64,000 nt of DNA from a virus: the IMG/VR virus record IMGVR_UViG_3300028844_003967, positions 1 to 64,000 of that record; one strand, written 5' to 3'. A program made the translations under genes and the position numbers. Shown piece after piece: positions 23,818 to 30,246 of this stretch. How positions within the stretch are numbered: the first letter of the stretch is position 1; each line of letters begins with the position of its first letter. Below the pieces are notes generated by a model, which was not told the origin of the DNA, searched no databases, and saw nothing but the letters and a program-made list of their open reading frames with translations.

Positions 23818-24139
23818 GCTTTTTAGATTTTTTCCAATGTTGATTTACATTAAACAAAGTGAATTTATCAAAGATAAGATCAGATTCTTTCCAATTTTTA
23901 AAAACATATATCCCTATCTCATCCGGATATAGATACATCTTTTCTAAATATTCAGTTTGATGTTTATAGTTTTCTGATTTTTTCTTATTATCTAAATGGA
24001 CAGTATAGTGATAAAGCTTTCTGTTCCACTCTCTGCATAAAGTAGATATATATAGATATTTTATACCAAACATAATAACATACGTTAGAGGTATAACAAT
24101 AGATAATATACATAGTAAGTGAATAGTTTCTTCGTTCAT
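23810..24139 (-). CDS. membrane protein
   Basis: This 109-residue protein has a hydrophobic N-terminus (about residues 6-32, probably one or two membrane passes) and a long polar, lysine- and tyrosine-rich cytoplasmic tail. No family is recognised. The 170 bases upstream hold hairpins rather than genes. Confidence 0.55.
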   Translation of the reverse strand: MNEETIHLLCILSIVIPLTYVIMFGIKYLYISTLCREWNRKLYHYTVHLDNKKKSENYKHQTEYLEKMYLYPDEIGIYVFKNWKESDLIFDKFTLFNVNQHWKKSKKHG

Positions 24140-24191
24140 AGTTTTTGTTTTAACAGGTTAAAATTTATTTCGAGTCTTTCTAAGACAAAAA

Positions 24192-24225
24192 CATTACCGC
24201 TGGACATACATTAGTCTGTCGGTAA
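24192..24225 (-). promoter_or_regulatory. structured element upstream of the membrane-protein gene
   Basis: ATTACCG pairs with CGGTAAT around 24192-24225, and an inner GAC/GTC pairing lies within. It has no T-run and is not of the UUCG family. It lies in the gap between the gene ending at 24314 and the membrane-protein gene and could be a leader structure. Confidence 0.35.
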
Positions 24226-24272
24226 TTAAGTATTGTTCGTATTTAATTGGGTAATTATTGCATCTGTTTAGT

Positions 24273-24306
24273 AAAAAAAAAGAGTACACGTTAGTGTACT
24301 CTTTTT
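24273..24306 (-). terminator. intrinsic terminator after the 24314 gene
   Basis: A 13-bp stem (AAAAAGAGTACAC with GTGTACTCTTTTT, loop GTTA) lies eight bases after the stop at 24314 and continues into a U-run in the minus direction. It may also work in the other direction. Confidence 0.75.
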
Positions 24307-24313
24307 GTATTTA

Positions 24314-24949
24314 CTAAAGGTTTGCTTTAGTTATGTTACTGATTTGGTCAAAGTTTCTATCTCCCGAAGTAATTTTCAATCGGTAAGTAGTATCTTTCAA
24401 CTCGTTGATAATTTTGCATAATGCTTCACAATATGCTTTAGGCTCATTTACTCGAACTGCGTAGCATTTGTTATTATCATTACTATTATCAAAGATAAAC
24501 TCTAATTCATCTCCATGCATTTCTCTTAAAGCAGGTAATTCTTTTGCAAGGTCTGTGATTTCGATAGGTTGAGTTACCTTGATTACAGATTCTTGGTCTG
24601 TACCCTCGTTTTGTACAACATCTACCTCTTGAGTATATGCTACAAATGGATTAGGTAAAGAACTAAGCAAATCTGTTTTATCAGCATGAATAAACAAATA
24701 TCTGTATTTGTTGATAGCTTTTGCTAATTCATTTGCTCGAGAAGTTCTGATAAAATCGTTTATACCGTCATCTCCTTTAGCTAATGCTCCAAAGTTTACT
24801 TTAACTGAATAAGTTTCTACTCCGTCTTTAGTTTTGGTATGAACGCTTGCATCTTCAAGTTTAGCAAATCCTGATTTCATTGTTCTTAATGCCGAGCTTT
24901 TTGCATTAGTTGATAATTGAGCTCCTCCGAATTGTTCTAAAAAATTCAT
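24314..24949 (-). CDS. hypothetical protein, possible single-strand DNA metabolism accessory
   Basis: ATG 24949 (MNFLEQFGGAQ) is preferred to 25003, because the extra 18 codons read through a hairpin-like leader. The 211-residue protein is soluble with mixed alpha/beta structure and a KTKDGVETYSVKVNF segment near residue 40. No family is recognised. It has its own terminator, so it may be a highly expressed monocistronic unit; this is inference. Confidence 0.55.
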   Translation of the reverse strand: MNFLEQFGGAQLSTNAKSSALRTMKSGFAKLEDASVHTKTKDGVETYSVKVNFGALAKGDDGINDFIRTSRANELAKAINKYRYLFIHADKTDLLSSLPNPFVAYTQEVDVVQNEGTDQESVIKVTQPIEITDLAKELPALREMHGDELEFIFDNSNDNNKCYAVRVNEPKAYCEALCKIINELKDTTYRLKITSGDRNFDQISNITKANL

Positions 24950-25042
24950 ATTAATGTTAGTGGTAAGCCACGACCTTTTAGTTAATAAATAATCAAGCAA
25001 CAAAGAAGAACAAAAACTCTTTGCTACTTGAAAAGTGTAGGT

Positions 25043-25207
25043 TTACGATACTCTCAATACTTTGAGAGAACGTGCTATTCTGTTAGGATTGTAGCTAACA
25101 AGAACAGATGTCATGATTTTAGCATCTTTTCTTGTAGATGCTAATAGTTTAGAACTTTTTAACCTTGGTCTTTTAGTTCGTGTCGGTGATAGTGTATCTC
25201 TTTGCAT
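25043..25207 (-). CDS. small basic protein, 54 residues
   Basis: ATG 25207 to TAA 25043 encodes a strongly basic peptide (many Arg/Lys, few acidic residues). It lies between hairpin g and the 24949 gene. Nucleic-acid binding is possible from charge. Support is limited to frame length and the repeated gene-hairpin-gene spacing. Confidence 0.45.
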   Translation of the reverse strand: MQRDTLSPTRTKRPRLKSSKLLASTRKDAKIMTSVLVSYNPNRIARSLKVLRVS

Positions 25208-25236
25208 ATTATTTGGTGATGTTTATAGTAAAACAT

Positions 25237-25265
25237 CAACCAACAAAGAAGTACTTTGTTGATTG
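25237..25265 (-). repeat. UUCG-family hairpin g (variant loop)
   Basis: This is a 12-bp stem with one minus-strand G-U wobble and a UACUU loop. It lies between the stop at 25280 and the small basic gene. Confidence 0.6.
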
Positions 25266-25279
25266 TTATGTTTAAGTTT

Positions 25280-25537
25280 TTATTTCATCTTTCCGTATCT
25301 GTTTTCAATAATTAATTCAAGAAGTATATTTTGTAGTTCTTCAGATAAATGCTGAAACAAATCAGGATTGTACTTAAACGAACAAAATTGATGTAATTGC
25401 CAAGCGTCAAGTGTACGCATAGTACTACTACTTACTTTACAGTTTCCGGATTTGTAGCACCACAATTCTATTGTTCTTTCTTTTGAGGTTTTTACCTCAA
25501 ATGTGTAGCCTAATAAGGTTATTTCTAATTCTAACAT
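25280..25537 (-). CDS. hypothetical protein
   Basis: This 85-residue protein has a beta-rich N-terminal half (LELEITLLGYTFEVKTS) and a helical C-terminal half. No family is recognised. It is bounded on both sides by hairpins of the intercistronic family. Confidence 0.5.
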   Translation of the reverse strand: MLELEITLLGYTFEVKTSKERTIELWCYKSGNCKVSSSTMRTLDAWQLHQFCSFKYNPDLFQHLSEELQNILLELIIENRYGKMK

Positions 25538-25561
25538 AGTTCAAGTTGTTACTCATAGTAG

Positions 25562-25595
25562 AATAACAAAGAATACCGAAGTACTCTTTGTTATT
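25562..25595 (-). repeat. UUCG hairpin h
   Basis: A 15-bp stem with one G-U wobble is closed by C(UUCG)G in minus-strand RNA. It begins two bases after the stop at 25597. Confidence 0.85.
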
Positions 25596-25596
25596 T

Positions 25597-25905
25597 TTAA
25601 AGGTTTTTAAATCCTCCTGCAAGACATTTGAAGTTGTTCCAAGTAGTTCTATACTTTTGATGTTTAGTCTGAAGTATAATAAACTGTGATGTTACATTAA
25701 CTACACGATATATTCCATTACGGGAATTAACGTGTATTTTATCTCCAATGTAACAAGGTTTAATAGCTTTTACGAGCTTAAATCTTCTTCTCTTAGGGTT
25801 AGCATCATAAACCTCAAGTTCGTAATACCATTTACTTGGTACGTCTAACACAACATCAGAAGGAAGAAACGGAGACCAACCATAGTCATCAATTTTATTT
25901 TTCAT
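25597..25905 (-). CDS. hypothetical protein
   Basis: ATG 25905 (MKNKIDDYGWSPF) is preferred to 25935, which reads from the leader. The 102-residue product is beta-rich (KWYYELEVYDANPKRRRF, GDKIHVNSRNGIYRVV), resembling a small SH3- or KOW-like barrel. It could bind nucleic acid. The family is not certain. Confidence 0.5.
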   Translation of the reverse strand: MKNKIDDYGWSPFLPSDVVLDVPSKWYYELEVYDANPKRRRFKLVKAIKPCYIGDKIHVNSRNGIYRVVNVTSQFIILQTKHQKYRTTWNNFKCLAGGFKNL

Positions 25906-25925
25906 ATTGCTAAGTTTTAAAATTA

Positions 25926-25954
25926 CAAAGAACAAGGAAGTACCTTGTTCTTTG
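25926..25954 (-). repeat. UUCG-family hairpin i (variant loop)
   Basis: A perfect 12-bp stem has a UACUU loop in minus-strand RNA. It lies between the stop at 25960 and the next start. Confidence 0.65.
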
Positions 25955-25959
25955 GTTAA

Positions 25960-26241
25960 TTACATTTGACTTGTATTATAAGGCTTGTCAATCATGTAGT
26001 AATCTGTACATAAATCTTCTAAAGATTCGTAATGACCATTTAAAGCTATCGCAAGTATATCACTTTTGGTAGTGTAATAGTCAATCCATGGAGAATAGAA
26101 GTACTTTATGTTGTATAAGTAGTTTTCGTATTTCTCGTATGTTTGTGATTCCATTTCATTATAACTCCATAATGAGTTTAATTTTTTCTGATACCAATTA
26201 TAAGCATCAGAAATTTTTTTGTAATTAATAGGTGTGTTCAT
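25960..26241 (-). CDS. hypothetical tyrosine-rich protein
   Basis: The 93-residue protein is rich in Tyr, Asn and Trp and mostly helical. No family is recognised. It is flanked by hairpins i and j. Confidence 0.5.
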   Translation of the reverse strand: MNTPINYKKISDAYNWYQKKLNSLWSYNEMESQTYEKYENYLYNIKYFYSPWIDYYTTKSDILAIALNGHYESLEDLCTDYYMIDKPYNTSQM

Positions 26242-26259
26242 AGCTTATAGTTTTAGTTA

Positions 26260-26295
26260 AACATTCAATGAGTACAGAAGTACTCATTGAATGTT
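26260..26295 (-). repeat. UUCG-family hairpin j (UUCU loop)
   Basis: A perfect 16-bp stem has a UUCU loop in minus-strand RNA. Its right arm on the plus strand overlaps the stop codon of the 41-residue gene by two bases. Confidence 0.75.
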
Positions 26296-26419
26296 ATCCC
26301 CAATTAAATTTAACAAATGGTTTGTTGGGTTTAATTGGTTTCCAACATACTCTTAGTTTATACACGTCTAACGTGTATTTCCAAGTGTTTCCGTCTTTAT
26401 GTAATCTAAATATTTTCAT
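26294..26419 (-). CDS. small basic protein, 41 residues
   Basis: ATG 26419 to TAA 26294 encodes a beta-type basic peptide (KIFRLHKDGNTWKYTLDVYK). Its stop lies at the foot of hairpin j, and hairpin k lies upstream. This is the same gene-hairpin-gene layout as its larger neighbours. Its function is unknown. Confidence 0.5.
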   Translation of the reverse strand: MKIFRLHKDGNTWKYTLDVYKLRVCWKPIKPNKPFVKFNWG

Positions 26420-26439
26420 ATGATTTAGTTTTAGTGAAT

Positions 26440-26471
26440 AATACAAAGAGTACGGAAGTACTCTATGTATT
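26440..26471 (-). repeat. UUCG-family hairpin k (UUCC loop)
   Basis: A 14-position stem with one U-U mismatch and a UUCC loop in minus-strand RNA starts two bases after the stop at 26473. Confidence 0.7.
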
Positions 26472-26472
26472 A

Positions 26473-26658
26473 TTAATGATTGTGAGAATGAAACATTAAT
26501 AGTTTTATTCTCATCTCAAGCATATCAGCTTTTTTCTTTGCACCAGCATAAGGTATAGATTCAGGTTTAAGCTCGTTTAATCTTGCTTTGTAACCATTAT
26601 ACTTACGCACAAGATTTCCTATGCGTGAATGCAGTTTATTCATCTTTTCAGTAGTCAT
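26473..26658 (-). CDS. small helical protein
   Basis: I chose ATG 26658 (MTTEKMNKLHSRIG) over the track-length start at 26742, because the longer form would read through hairpin l and overlap the small lipoprotein gene. The 61-residue product is a basic helical hairpin. Its function is unknown. Confidence 0.5.
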   Translation of the reverse strand: MTTEKMNKLHSRIGNLVRKYNGYKARLNELKPESIPYAGAKKKADMLEMRIKLLMFHSHNH

Positions 26659-26680
26659 ATCTAAGTTGGTTATAATTGTG

Positions 26681-26716
26681 AATAACCAACAAGCACCGAA
26701 GTACTTGTTGATTATT
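26681..26716 (-). repeat. UUCG hairpin l
   Basis: A 16-bp stem with two G-U wobbles is closed by C(UUCG)G in minus-strand RNA. It starts one base after the stop of the small lipoprotein gene. Confidence 0.85.
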
Positions 26717-26717
26717 T

Positions 26718-26858
26718 TTAGAAAGGACATACAGCTGTGCATGGTGCTGACTTAGAATAAGATTTACTTGTTGAGCATGATGACATGACTATACATACAA
26801 GTAATAAATAAGCTATTACTGTGAAGTAACAAGCATTCATAAGTTTTTCTCTTTTCAT
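26718..26858 (-). CDS. small lipoprotein, 46 residues
   Basis: ATG 26858 to TAA 26718 encodes a basic start, a hydrophobic stretch and a lipobox-like VMSSC followed by a short polar tail (STSKSYSKS) with two more cysteines. The predicted product is an exported lipoprotein of about 20 mature residues. The stop abuts hairpin l. A role in entry exclusion is possible but not shown. Confidence 0.5.
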   Translation of the reverse strand: MKREKLMNACYFTVIAYLLLVCIVMSSCSTSKSYSKSAPCTAVCPF

Positions 26859-26874
26859 AACTATAGTTTTAAAA

Positions 26875-26902
26875 ATTCAATAAGCAATGAAGCTTATTGA
26901 AT
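26875..26902 (-). repeat. UUCG-family hairpin m (variant loop)
   Basis: A perfect 11-bp stem has a UUCAUU loop in minus-strand RNA. The stop of the upstream 43-residue gene lies inside its arm. Confidence 0.65.
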
Positions 26903-27025
26903 AGGGTAACCTGCGTCATACAGGTATTGTTCTGTTCGCACATCAGCTTGGTGTACTTTGTAAAGAACAATTAGAATTAGCATTAATGTGATAGATAACA
27001 CGATAATTTTTAGTTTTTTTTTCAT
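26894..27025 (-). CDS. small membrane protein, 43 residues
   Basis: ATG 27025 to TAA 26894 encodes a Lys-rich start and one hydrophobic helix (about residues 7-23), then a polar tail. Its ATG overlaps the TGA of the upstream ORF (ATGA), which supports both ORFs. Its function is unknown. Confidence 0.55.
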   Translation of the reverse strand: MKKKLKIIVLSITLMLILIVLYKVHQADVRTEQYLYDAGYPIQ

Positions 27026-27141
27026 ATCAGTTTAATTAATTCACGATTAACAGCGTCTGAAATTTTTTGTTTAGAGCTGTAGTTTTCATTGATTTCTGCA
27101 TTAATTAATATGCGAGAAACGATTTGTTTAAATTTTTTCAT
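27022..27141 (-). CDS. small basic helical protein, 39 residues; first gene of the minus block
   Basis: ATG 27141 to TGA 27022 encodes a short helical, lysine-rich peptide (KKFKQIVSRILINAEIN). It is coupled to the next gene by ATGA. No coding frame of useful length lies further upstream on this strand until 28151, so it is probably the first gene of the operon. Confidence 0.5.
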   Translation of the reverse strand: MKKFKQIVSRILINAEINENYSSKQKISDAVNRELIKLI

Positions 27142-27199
27142 AATGATTTTAATATTAGTTTAAATAACAAAGAAGTACTACGAAGCATACTTAAAAAAA

Positions 27200-27229
27200 A
27201 TTCAATCAGTACGTGAGTACTGATTGAAT
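27200..27229. repeat. palindromic hairpin n
   Basis: A perfect 13-bp stem has GTGA between the arms: a GNRA loop if read as plus-strand RNA, UCAC on the minus strand. It lies upstream of the first minus-strand gene, next to a weaker hairpin at about 27173-27192. Confidence 0.65.
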
Positions 27230-27355
27230 AGTTGACTTGCTAAGTCTAAGTTTGGGAATTACACTCCAAAGCAATAAGGAGACACCACAACGGTTGGTAT
27301 CATAAGTGAACAACTGTTCACGCAAGCTTATTAAGATTATTACTGAATTGTAATA

Positions 27356-27383
27356 ATCAATCAATACCGAAGTATTGATTGAT
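27356..27383 (-). repeat. UUCG hairpin o
   Basis: A perfect 12-bp stem is closed by C(UUCG)G in minus-strand RNA, inside the non-coding region upstream of the minus-strand block. Confidence 0.8.
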
Positions 27384-27952
27384 GTTGCTTATTTACTTGA
27401 TGTAGTAGGTTACAAGCGTGTACCTAATTATTATAAACCAATCATAGTGGAATTAGAATAATAATCAAAGAATAAAGAAGTACAATACAAAGAATACGTC
27501 ACATTGTCATTGACAAATCGTCATGCTCTAACCATTGCTATTGTCATTTATTTCTTATAACTTCGTACACTCATATGTATCACGTATGAACAACAACATA
27601 ACCAAACAGTTTCTAATCGTAGTAGAAATGTAGAGGATTGACACTCTCCACTCGCTTGGCTCTCACTACAGTATAACTACGCAGTAGGTAGTAAACTCAA
27701 TCAAAATGCAATGAAGAACTTGTGATGAATTGTATTTGGATTTGGTTTTCAAATCGTTTTCGATTTGGTACCCCGTATGTTTCCATTTTGCTTTCAGAAG
27801 TTGCTAACTTTAAGATAGTCTTCTCACCCTTGGCATCCACTACTACTTTACGACCAGTATGTGTTTGGGATCAGGGCCGGGGGTTGTTTTAGGAATTGAT
27901 GTATTCAGTTAATTCAATAGGGGTATGTTATATAATGATAAAAAAATATTAG

Positions 27953-27960
27953 TATATTTG
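27953..27960 (+). promoter_or_regulatory. Bacteroidota-type -7 box
   Basis: TATATTTG fits the TAnnTTTG -7 consensus and lies 29 bases upstream of the ATG at 27990. A clear -33 TTTG at the usual 19-21-base distance is missing, so the promoter may be weak. Confidence 0.45.
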
Positions 27961-27989
27961 GGTATTGTTAATCATTAAAGATATGTGTT

Positions 27990-28118
27990 ATGCCAAAAGG
28001 TAAAAGGAAATTAAAGAAACGTATAACTGCTGCTAAGATGGGAGCTGGTGCTACTAAGAAGGTAGCGAAGAAAGCTGCTAAGAAGATTGTTAAGAAGCGT
28101 AGGAGTAGTGGGTATTAA
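27990..28118 (+). CDS. lysine-rich histone-H1-like small protein
   Basis: ATG 27990 to TAA 28116-28118 gives 42 residues, nearly half Lys/Arg, with AKK/AAKK repeats (ATKKVAKKAAKKIVKK). This composition resembles histone H1-like tails of bacterial nucleoid proteins. It is preceded by a -7 box and followed by a terminator, so it is a self-contained unit. DNA condensation or packaging is a likely role from composition. Confidence 0.6.
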   Translation: MPKGKRKLKKRITAAKMGAGATKKVAKKAAKKIVKKRRSSGY

Positions 28119-28124
28119 AAAATT

Positions 28125-28145
28125 AAGGGAGTGGTTAGCTCCCTT
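28125..28145. terminator. terminator between convergent genes
   Basis: AAGGGAG (28125-28131) pairs with CTCCCTT (28139-28145) around a 7-base loop. A T-rich run follows on the plus strand, and TTAATTTTTTAA follows in the minus direction. It lies between the plus-strand gene ending at 28118 and the minus-strand gene ending at 28151. Confidence 0.75.
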
Positions 28146-28150
28146 CTTTC

Positions 28151-28372
28151 TTACATGTTGTTGCCTTGGTGTAGTGTTTTAATTACAAGCCAAGCTAATA
28201 ACATTATTGATATTGGTAGTGTTAGAAACGTAATAACCCATATTGGATTATTCTCTCCTGAATGTTTAACGAACCAAGATATGGATGCTAATCCACACAT
28301 CCAGACTACTAATAATACGACCAATAGCATTGGTCTTTCCCATAGGTATTTCCAAATTGTTTTATTACTCAT
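28151..28372 (-). CDS. two-pass membrane protein
   Basis: This 73-residue protein has two hydrophobic helices (about 15-33 and 44-66) with short polar ends. The family is not recognised. It is the last gene of a four-gene minus-strand cluster separate from the main replication block. A holin-like or membrane-remodelling role cannot be excluded. Confidence 0.6.
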   Translation of the reverse strand: MSNKTIWKYLWERPMLLVVLLVVWMCGLASISWFVKHSGENNPIWVITFLTLPISIMLLAWLVIKTLHQGNNM

Positions 28373-28392
28373 GTTCTTTGTTTTAGTTTAAT

Positions 28393-28767
28393 TTATTCTT
28401 CTTCCATTTTAGATGTGAACCTATTTGGGTCCAATCTTTCTTTTTCTGTTTGTTCCTGGTCTATATCTAACTTGAATACTAAATCACCATTCATGTATGT
28501 TGCTTTGGGATCTATCTTGCCAAACATTTGACATAAATATATATCTCTTGTAAATCCACTAAGTGCAGCTGTGTAATCTGTTTTACCTTCCGGCACATAT
28601 GCTTTACGATAGAAATGCCATAGATACCATTTCTTACGATGCTTCTTTCTTAGGTTAGTTTCTAACACTAACGTATTCTGTTCTCTTGTAGATACAATGT
28701 GAGGATAGATAGGTACTAATACTTCTTCCTGTTCTTTTTCTTTACTTTCTTCTTTGGTACTTTCCAT
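28393..28767 (-). CDS. hypothetical protein with acidic N-terminus
   Basis: The 124-residue protein has a Glu/Lys-rich start (about 1-18), a basic aromatic centre (LRKKHRKKWYLWHFYRKAY) and an acidic end. It overlaps the preceding gene's 3' end by 52 bases. The family is not recognised. Confidence 0.5.
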   Translation of the reverse strand: MESTKEESKEKEQEEVLVPIYPHIVSTREQNTLVLETNLRKKHRKKWYLWHFYRKAYVPEGKTDYTAALSGFTRDIYLCQMFGKIDPKATYMNGDLVFKLDIDQEQTEKERLDPNRFTSKMEEE

Positions 28768-28925
28768 GTTGGAGGATTATTAGAGACCTTTACTAAACCA
28801 TTTAGTGATGGTGATTCAATGCCTCTTGATTTTAAAATTCTTCTTGTCTTTTCTCCTTGCGAGAGAATATTGTGTGAAATACTATTAATCGAATCTATAT
28901 ATTTCTTTTCTTCTTCCTTGTTCAT
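28716..28925 (-). CDS. small basic-tailed protein
   Basis: This 69-residue protein has a helical N-terminal half and a C-terminus dense in lysine (KKKVKKKNRKKY). Its ATG shares one base with the stop of the upstream gene (TAATG). Nucleic-acid contact is suggested by the tail. No family is recognised. Confidence 0.5.
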   Translation of the reverse strand: MNKEEEKKYIDSINSISHNILSQGEKTRRILKSRGIESPSLNGLVKVSNNPPTWKVPKKKVKKKNRKKY

Positions 28926-29275
28926 TAGTGTTTAAATTCATCGAACTCATAACAAACCCTACCTTCAGATACAATGTCAATTTCTCTGACTACAGCATAA
29001 TGCTTATCTAAGTCATCTCTAATATCTTTTTCTCTCCAAATAAATTTAATCAAGTTCGATCTTAAATTCTTGGTAGGTGATTGATTCTGTTCATCCAGAA
29101 CAATCGGGTACAATCTACAAATAATAGTCTTAACATCTTTCATTCCTTTAGCTACTTTTCTTTGATTTTTAGAAGTAAGTAGTTTGTGTACAGAATGAGG
29201 ATAATAATATATATTAAAATTTGCTATACAAGTTCTTGGCTTATAGCCTATTGGGTACTTTCTTTTTTCGTTCAC
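28925..29275 (-). CDS. hypothetical protein, first of the small minus-strand cluster
   Basis: The 116-residue protein is basic with an N-terminal RKYPIGYKPRTCIANF segment and helical remainder. It starts at 29275, diverging from the plus-strand morphogenesis operon whose first ATG is at 29345. The 69-base gap is AT-rich and must hold the start signals for both sides. No family is recognised. Confidence 0.55.
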   Translation of the reverse strand: MNEKRKYPIGYKPRTCIANFNIYYYPHSVHKLLTSKNQRKVAKGMKDVKTIICRLYPIVLDEQNQSPTKNLRSNLIKFIWREKDIRDDLDKHYAVVREIDIVSEGRVCYEFDEFKH

Positions 29276-29344
29276 ATTGCTAATTTATAAATATTTATTA
29301 AATCTAATGTACTTTTATTACATTAATTTATTATCATTGTACTA

Positions 29345-29704
29345 ATGAAAGCGAAACATACAAGATGTGACTTTACTGTTCCTTTGTACGATGTGTCTGT
29401 ATATGTTTACATATCAAATGATATGTCTAATAATGTATCTGCAATTAATAATGATTTTGGATTAAACTCCACTAACGTTAATTCTCAGGGCAAGTCTATA
29501 CAGTTTAGTAACAATAAAGAAACTAAGTTTGCTATGCTTTTTAAAGATGATGATAATTTAGATAAGGTAATAACTCATGAATCATTGCATATTTCTTGGT
29601 ATATTTGTGAATACGTTGGTATTGGGTTAACTCCAAATAACCATGAAGCACAAGCTTATATTCTTGAATACATAGTAGATAAAGTAAAGAGTTTTTTGTT
29701 TTGA
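29345..29704 (+). CDS. HExxH zincin-like phage protein
   Basis: The 119-residue protein contains HESLH (about residues 79-83) followed about 20 residues later by NNHEAQAYILEYI, with a Glu in the position of a third metal ligand. Short phage proteins with this HE(S/A)xH plus HE/QE-AxAY pattern form a known family of unproven function. The gene opens the plus-strand operon and is coupled by TTGA to the next gene. Confidence 0.55.
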   Translation: MKAKHTRCDFTVPLYDVSVYVYISNDMSNNVSAINNDFGLNSTNVNSQGKSIQFSNNKETKFAMLFKDDDNLDKVITHESLHISWYICEYVGIGLTPNNHEAQAYILEYIVDKVKSFLF

Positions 29705-30024
29705 GTAGAGTTAAGCTAAATAAGAATGGCAATCCTTTTGAGGAATGTGATAGAGAGATTACGGTTGAAGTAATGAATACTATTTCTGGTTTAAGTAAAA
29801 CTGGAATAAAAATGTTAGAATATATGATGTCCTATTCTCCAAAGGATGCTAATAAGATTTATATTGAAAAGAAAGCATTTATGTTTGATTGTGATATGAA
29901 GGAGAAGTCATTCTTTAATGGTATTAAAGATTTAGTAAATAATAATATTATTGCTACATCAGATATATCGTTTGAGTATTATTTTAACCATGCCTATTTT
30001 GGCAAAAAAGAAAAAACAAAATGA
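29701..30024 (+). CDS. possible winged-helix protein with TTG start
   Basis: Translation must begin at TTG 29701, overlapping the previous TGA (TTGA); the first ATG is 24 codons further in. The middle (GIKMLEYMMSYSPKDANKIYIEKKAFMFDCDM, then FFNGIKDLVNNNIIATSDI) has the pattern of a winged helix, as in small replication or packaging proteins. It ends in the start of the next gene (ATGA). Confidence 0.5.
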   Translation: MSRVKLNKNGNPFEECDREITVEVMNTISGLSKTGIKMLEYMMSYSPKDANKIYIEKKAFMFDCDMKEKSFFNGIKDLVNNNIIATSDISFEYYFNHAYFGKKEKTK

Positions 30025-30242
30025 TTGTAGAAAGAATATCAGAAACAATGTTTACTATTGACGGAGAATTGGCTGAGCTGTATGAAGGGAGATTAGAATT
30101 TTCCAATGGTCAAGAAATAACTTACTATCAGTTTAGAGCTGTTCAAGAGTTTTTAGATATAGAAGAAAATGATCTTCGTAACTTAGCGCATAGAAAAGTA
30201 GTAAGACTACTTGCTGAGTTAGGTATTAAAAGAGAAAAGTAA
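30021..30242 (+). CDS. hypothetical protein
   Basis: The 73-residue protein has a beta hairpin start (about 1-30) and a helical C-terminal half. It starts in an ATGA overlap with the upstream gene. No family is recognised. Its position just before the terminase suggests a packaging or assembly role. Confidence 0.5.
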   Translation: MIVERISETMFTIDGELAELYEGRLEFSNGQEITYYQFRAVQEFLDIEENDLRNLAHRKVVRLLAELGIKREK

Positions 30243-30246
30243 AGTA

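Larger units (their letters stand above)
27230..27989. other. non-coding divergence region, candidate origin / control region
   Basis: About 760 bases lie between the leader of the minus-strand block and the plus-strand gene at 27990, and no frame in them looks like a normal gene. The region holds hairpin o, a repeated AAAGAATA stretch near 27478-27497, a short AAATCG/CGATTT hairpin near 27750-27765 and a locally GC-richer part at about 27765-27890. On the minus strand, a stop-free stretch of about 57 codons without a 5' ATG (about 27700-27870) may be a gene remnant. An origin or early promoter region is a reasonable guess from position only. Confidence 0.4.

Noticed and set aside
24273-27383. 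Regularly spaced palindromes that could be taken for a CRISPR array
   Set aside because: The repeats vary in sequence, spacing is set by genes, coding ORFs lie between them, and no cas genes are present.
27230-27950. tRNA or other known structured RNA in the non-coding region
   Set aside because: I found no cloverleaf with a CCA-type acceptor and T-loop; the hairpins do not match a known class I can name.
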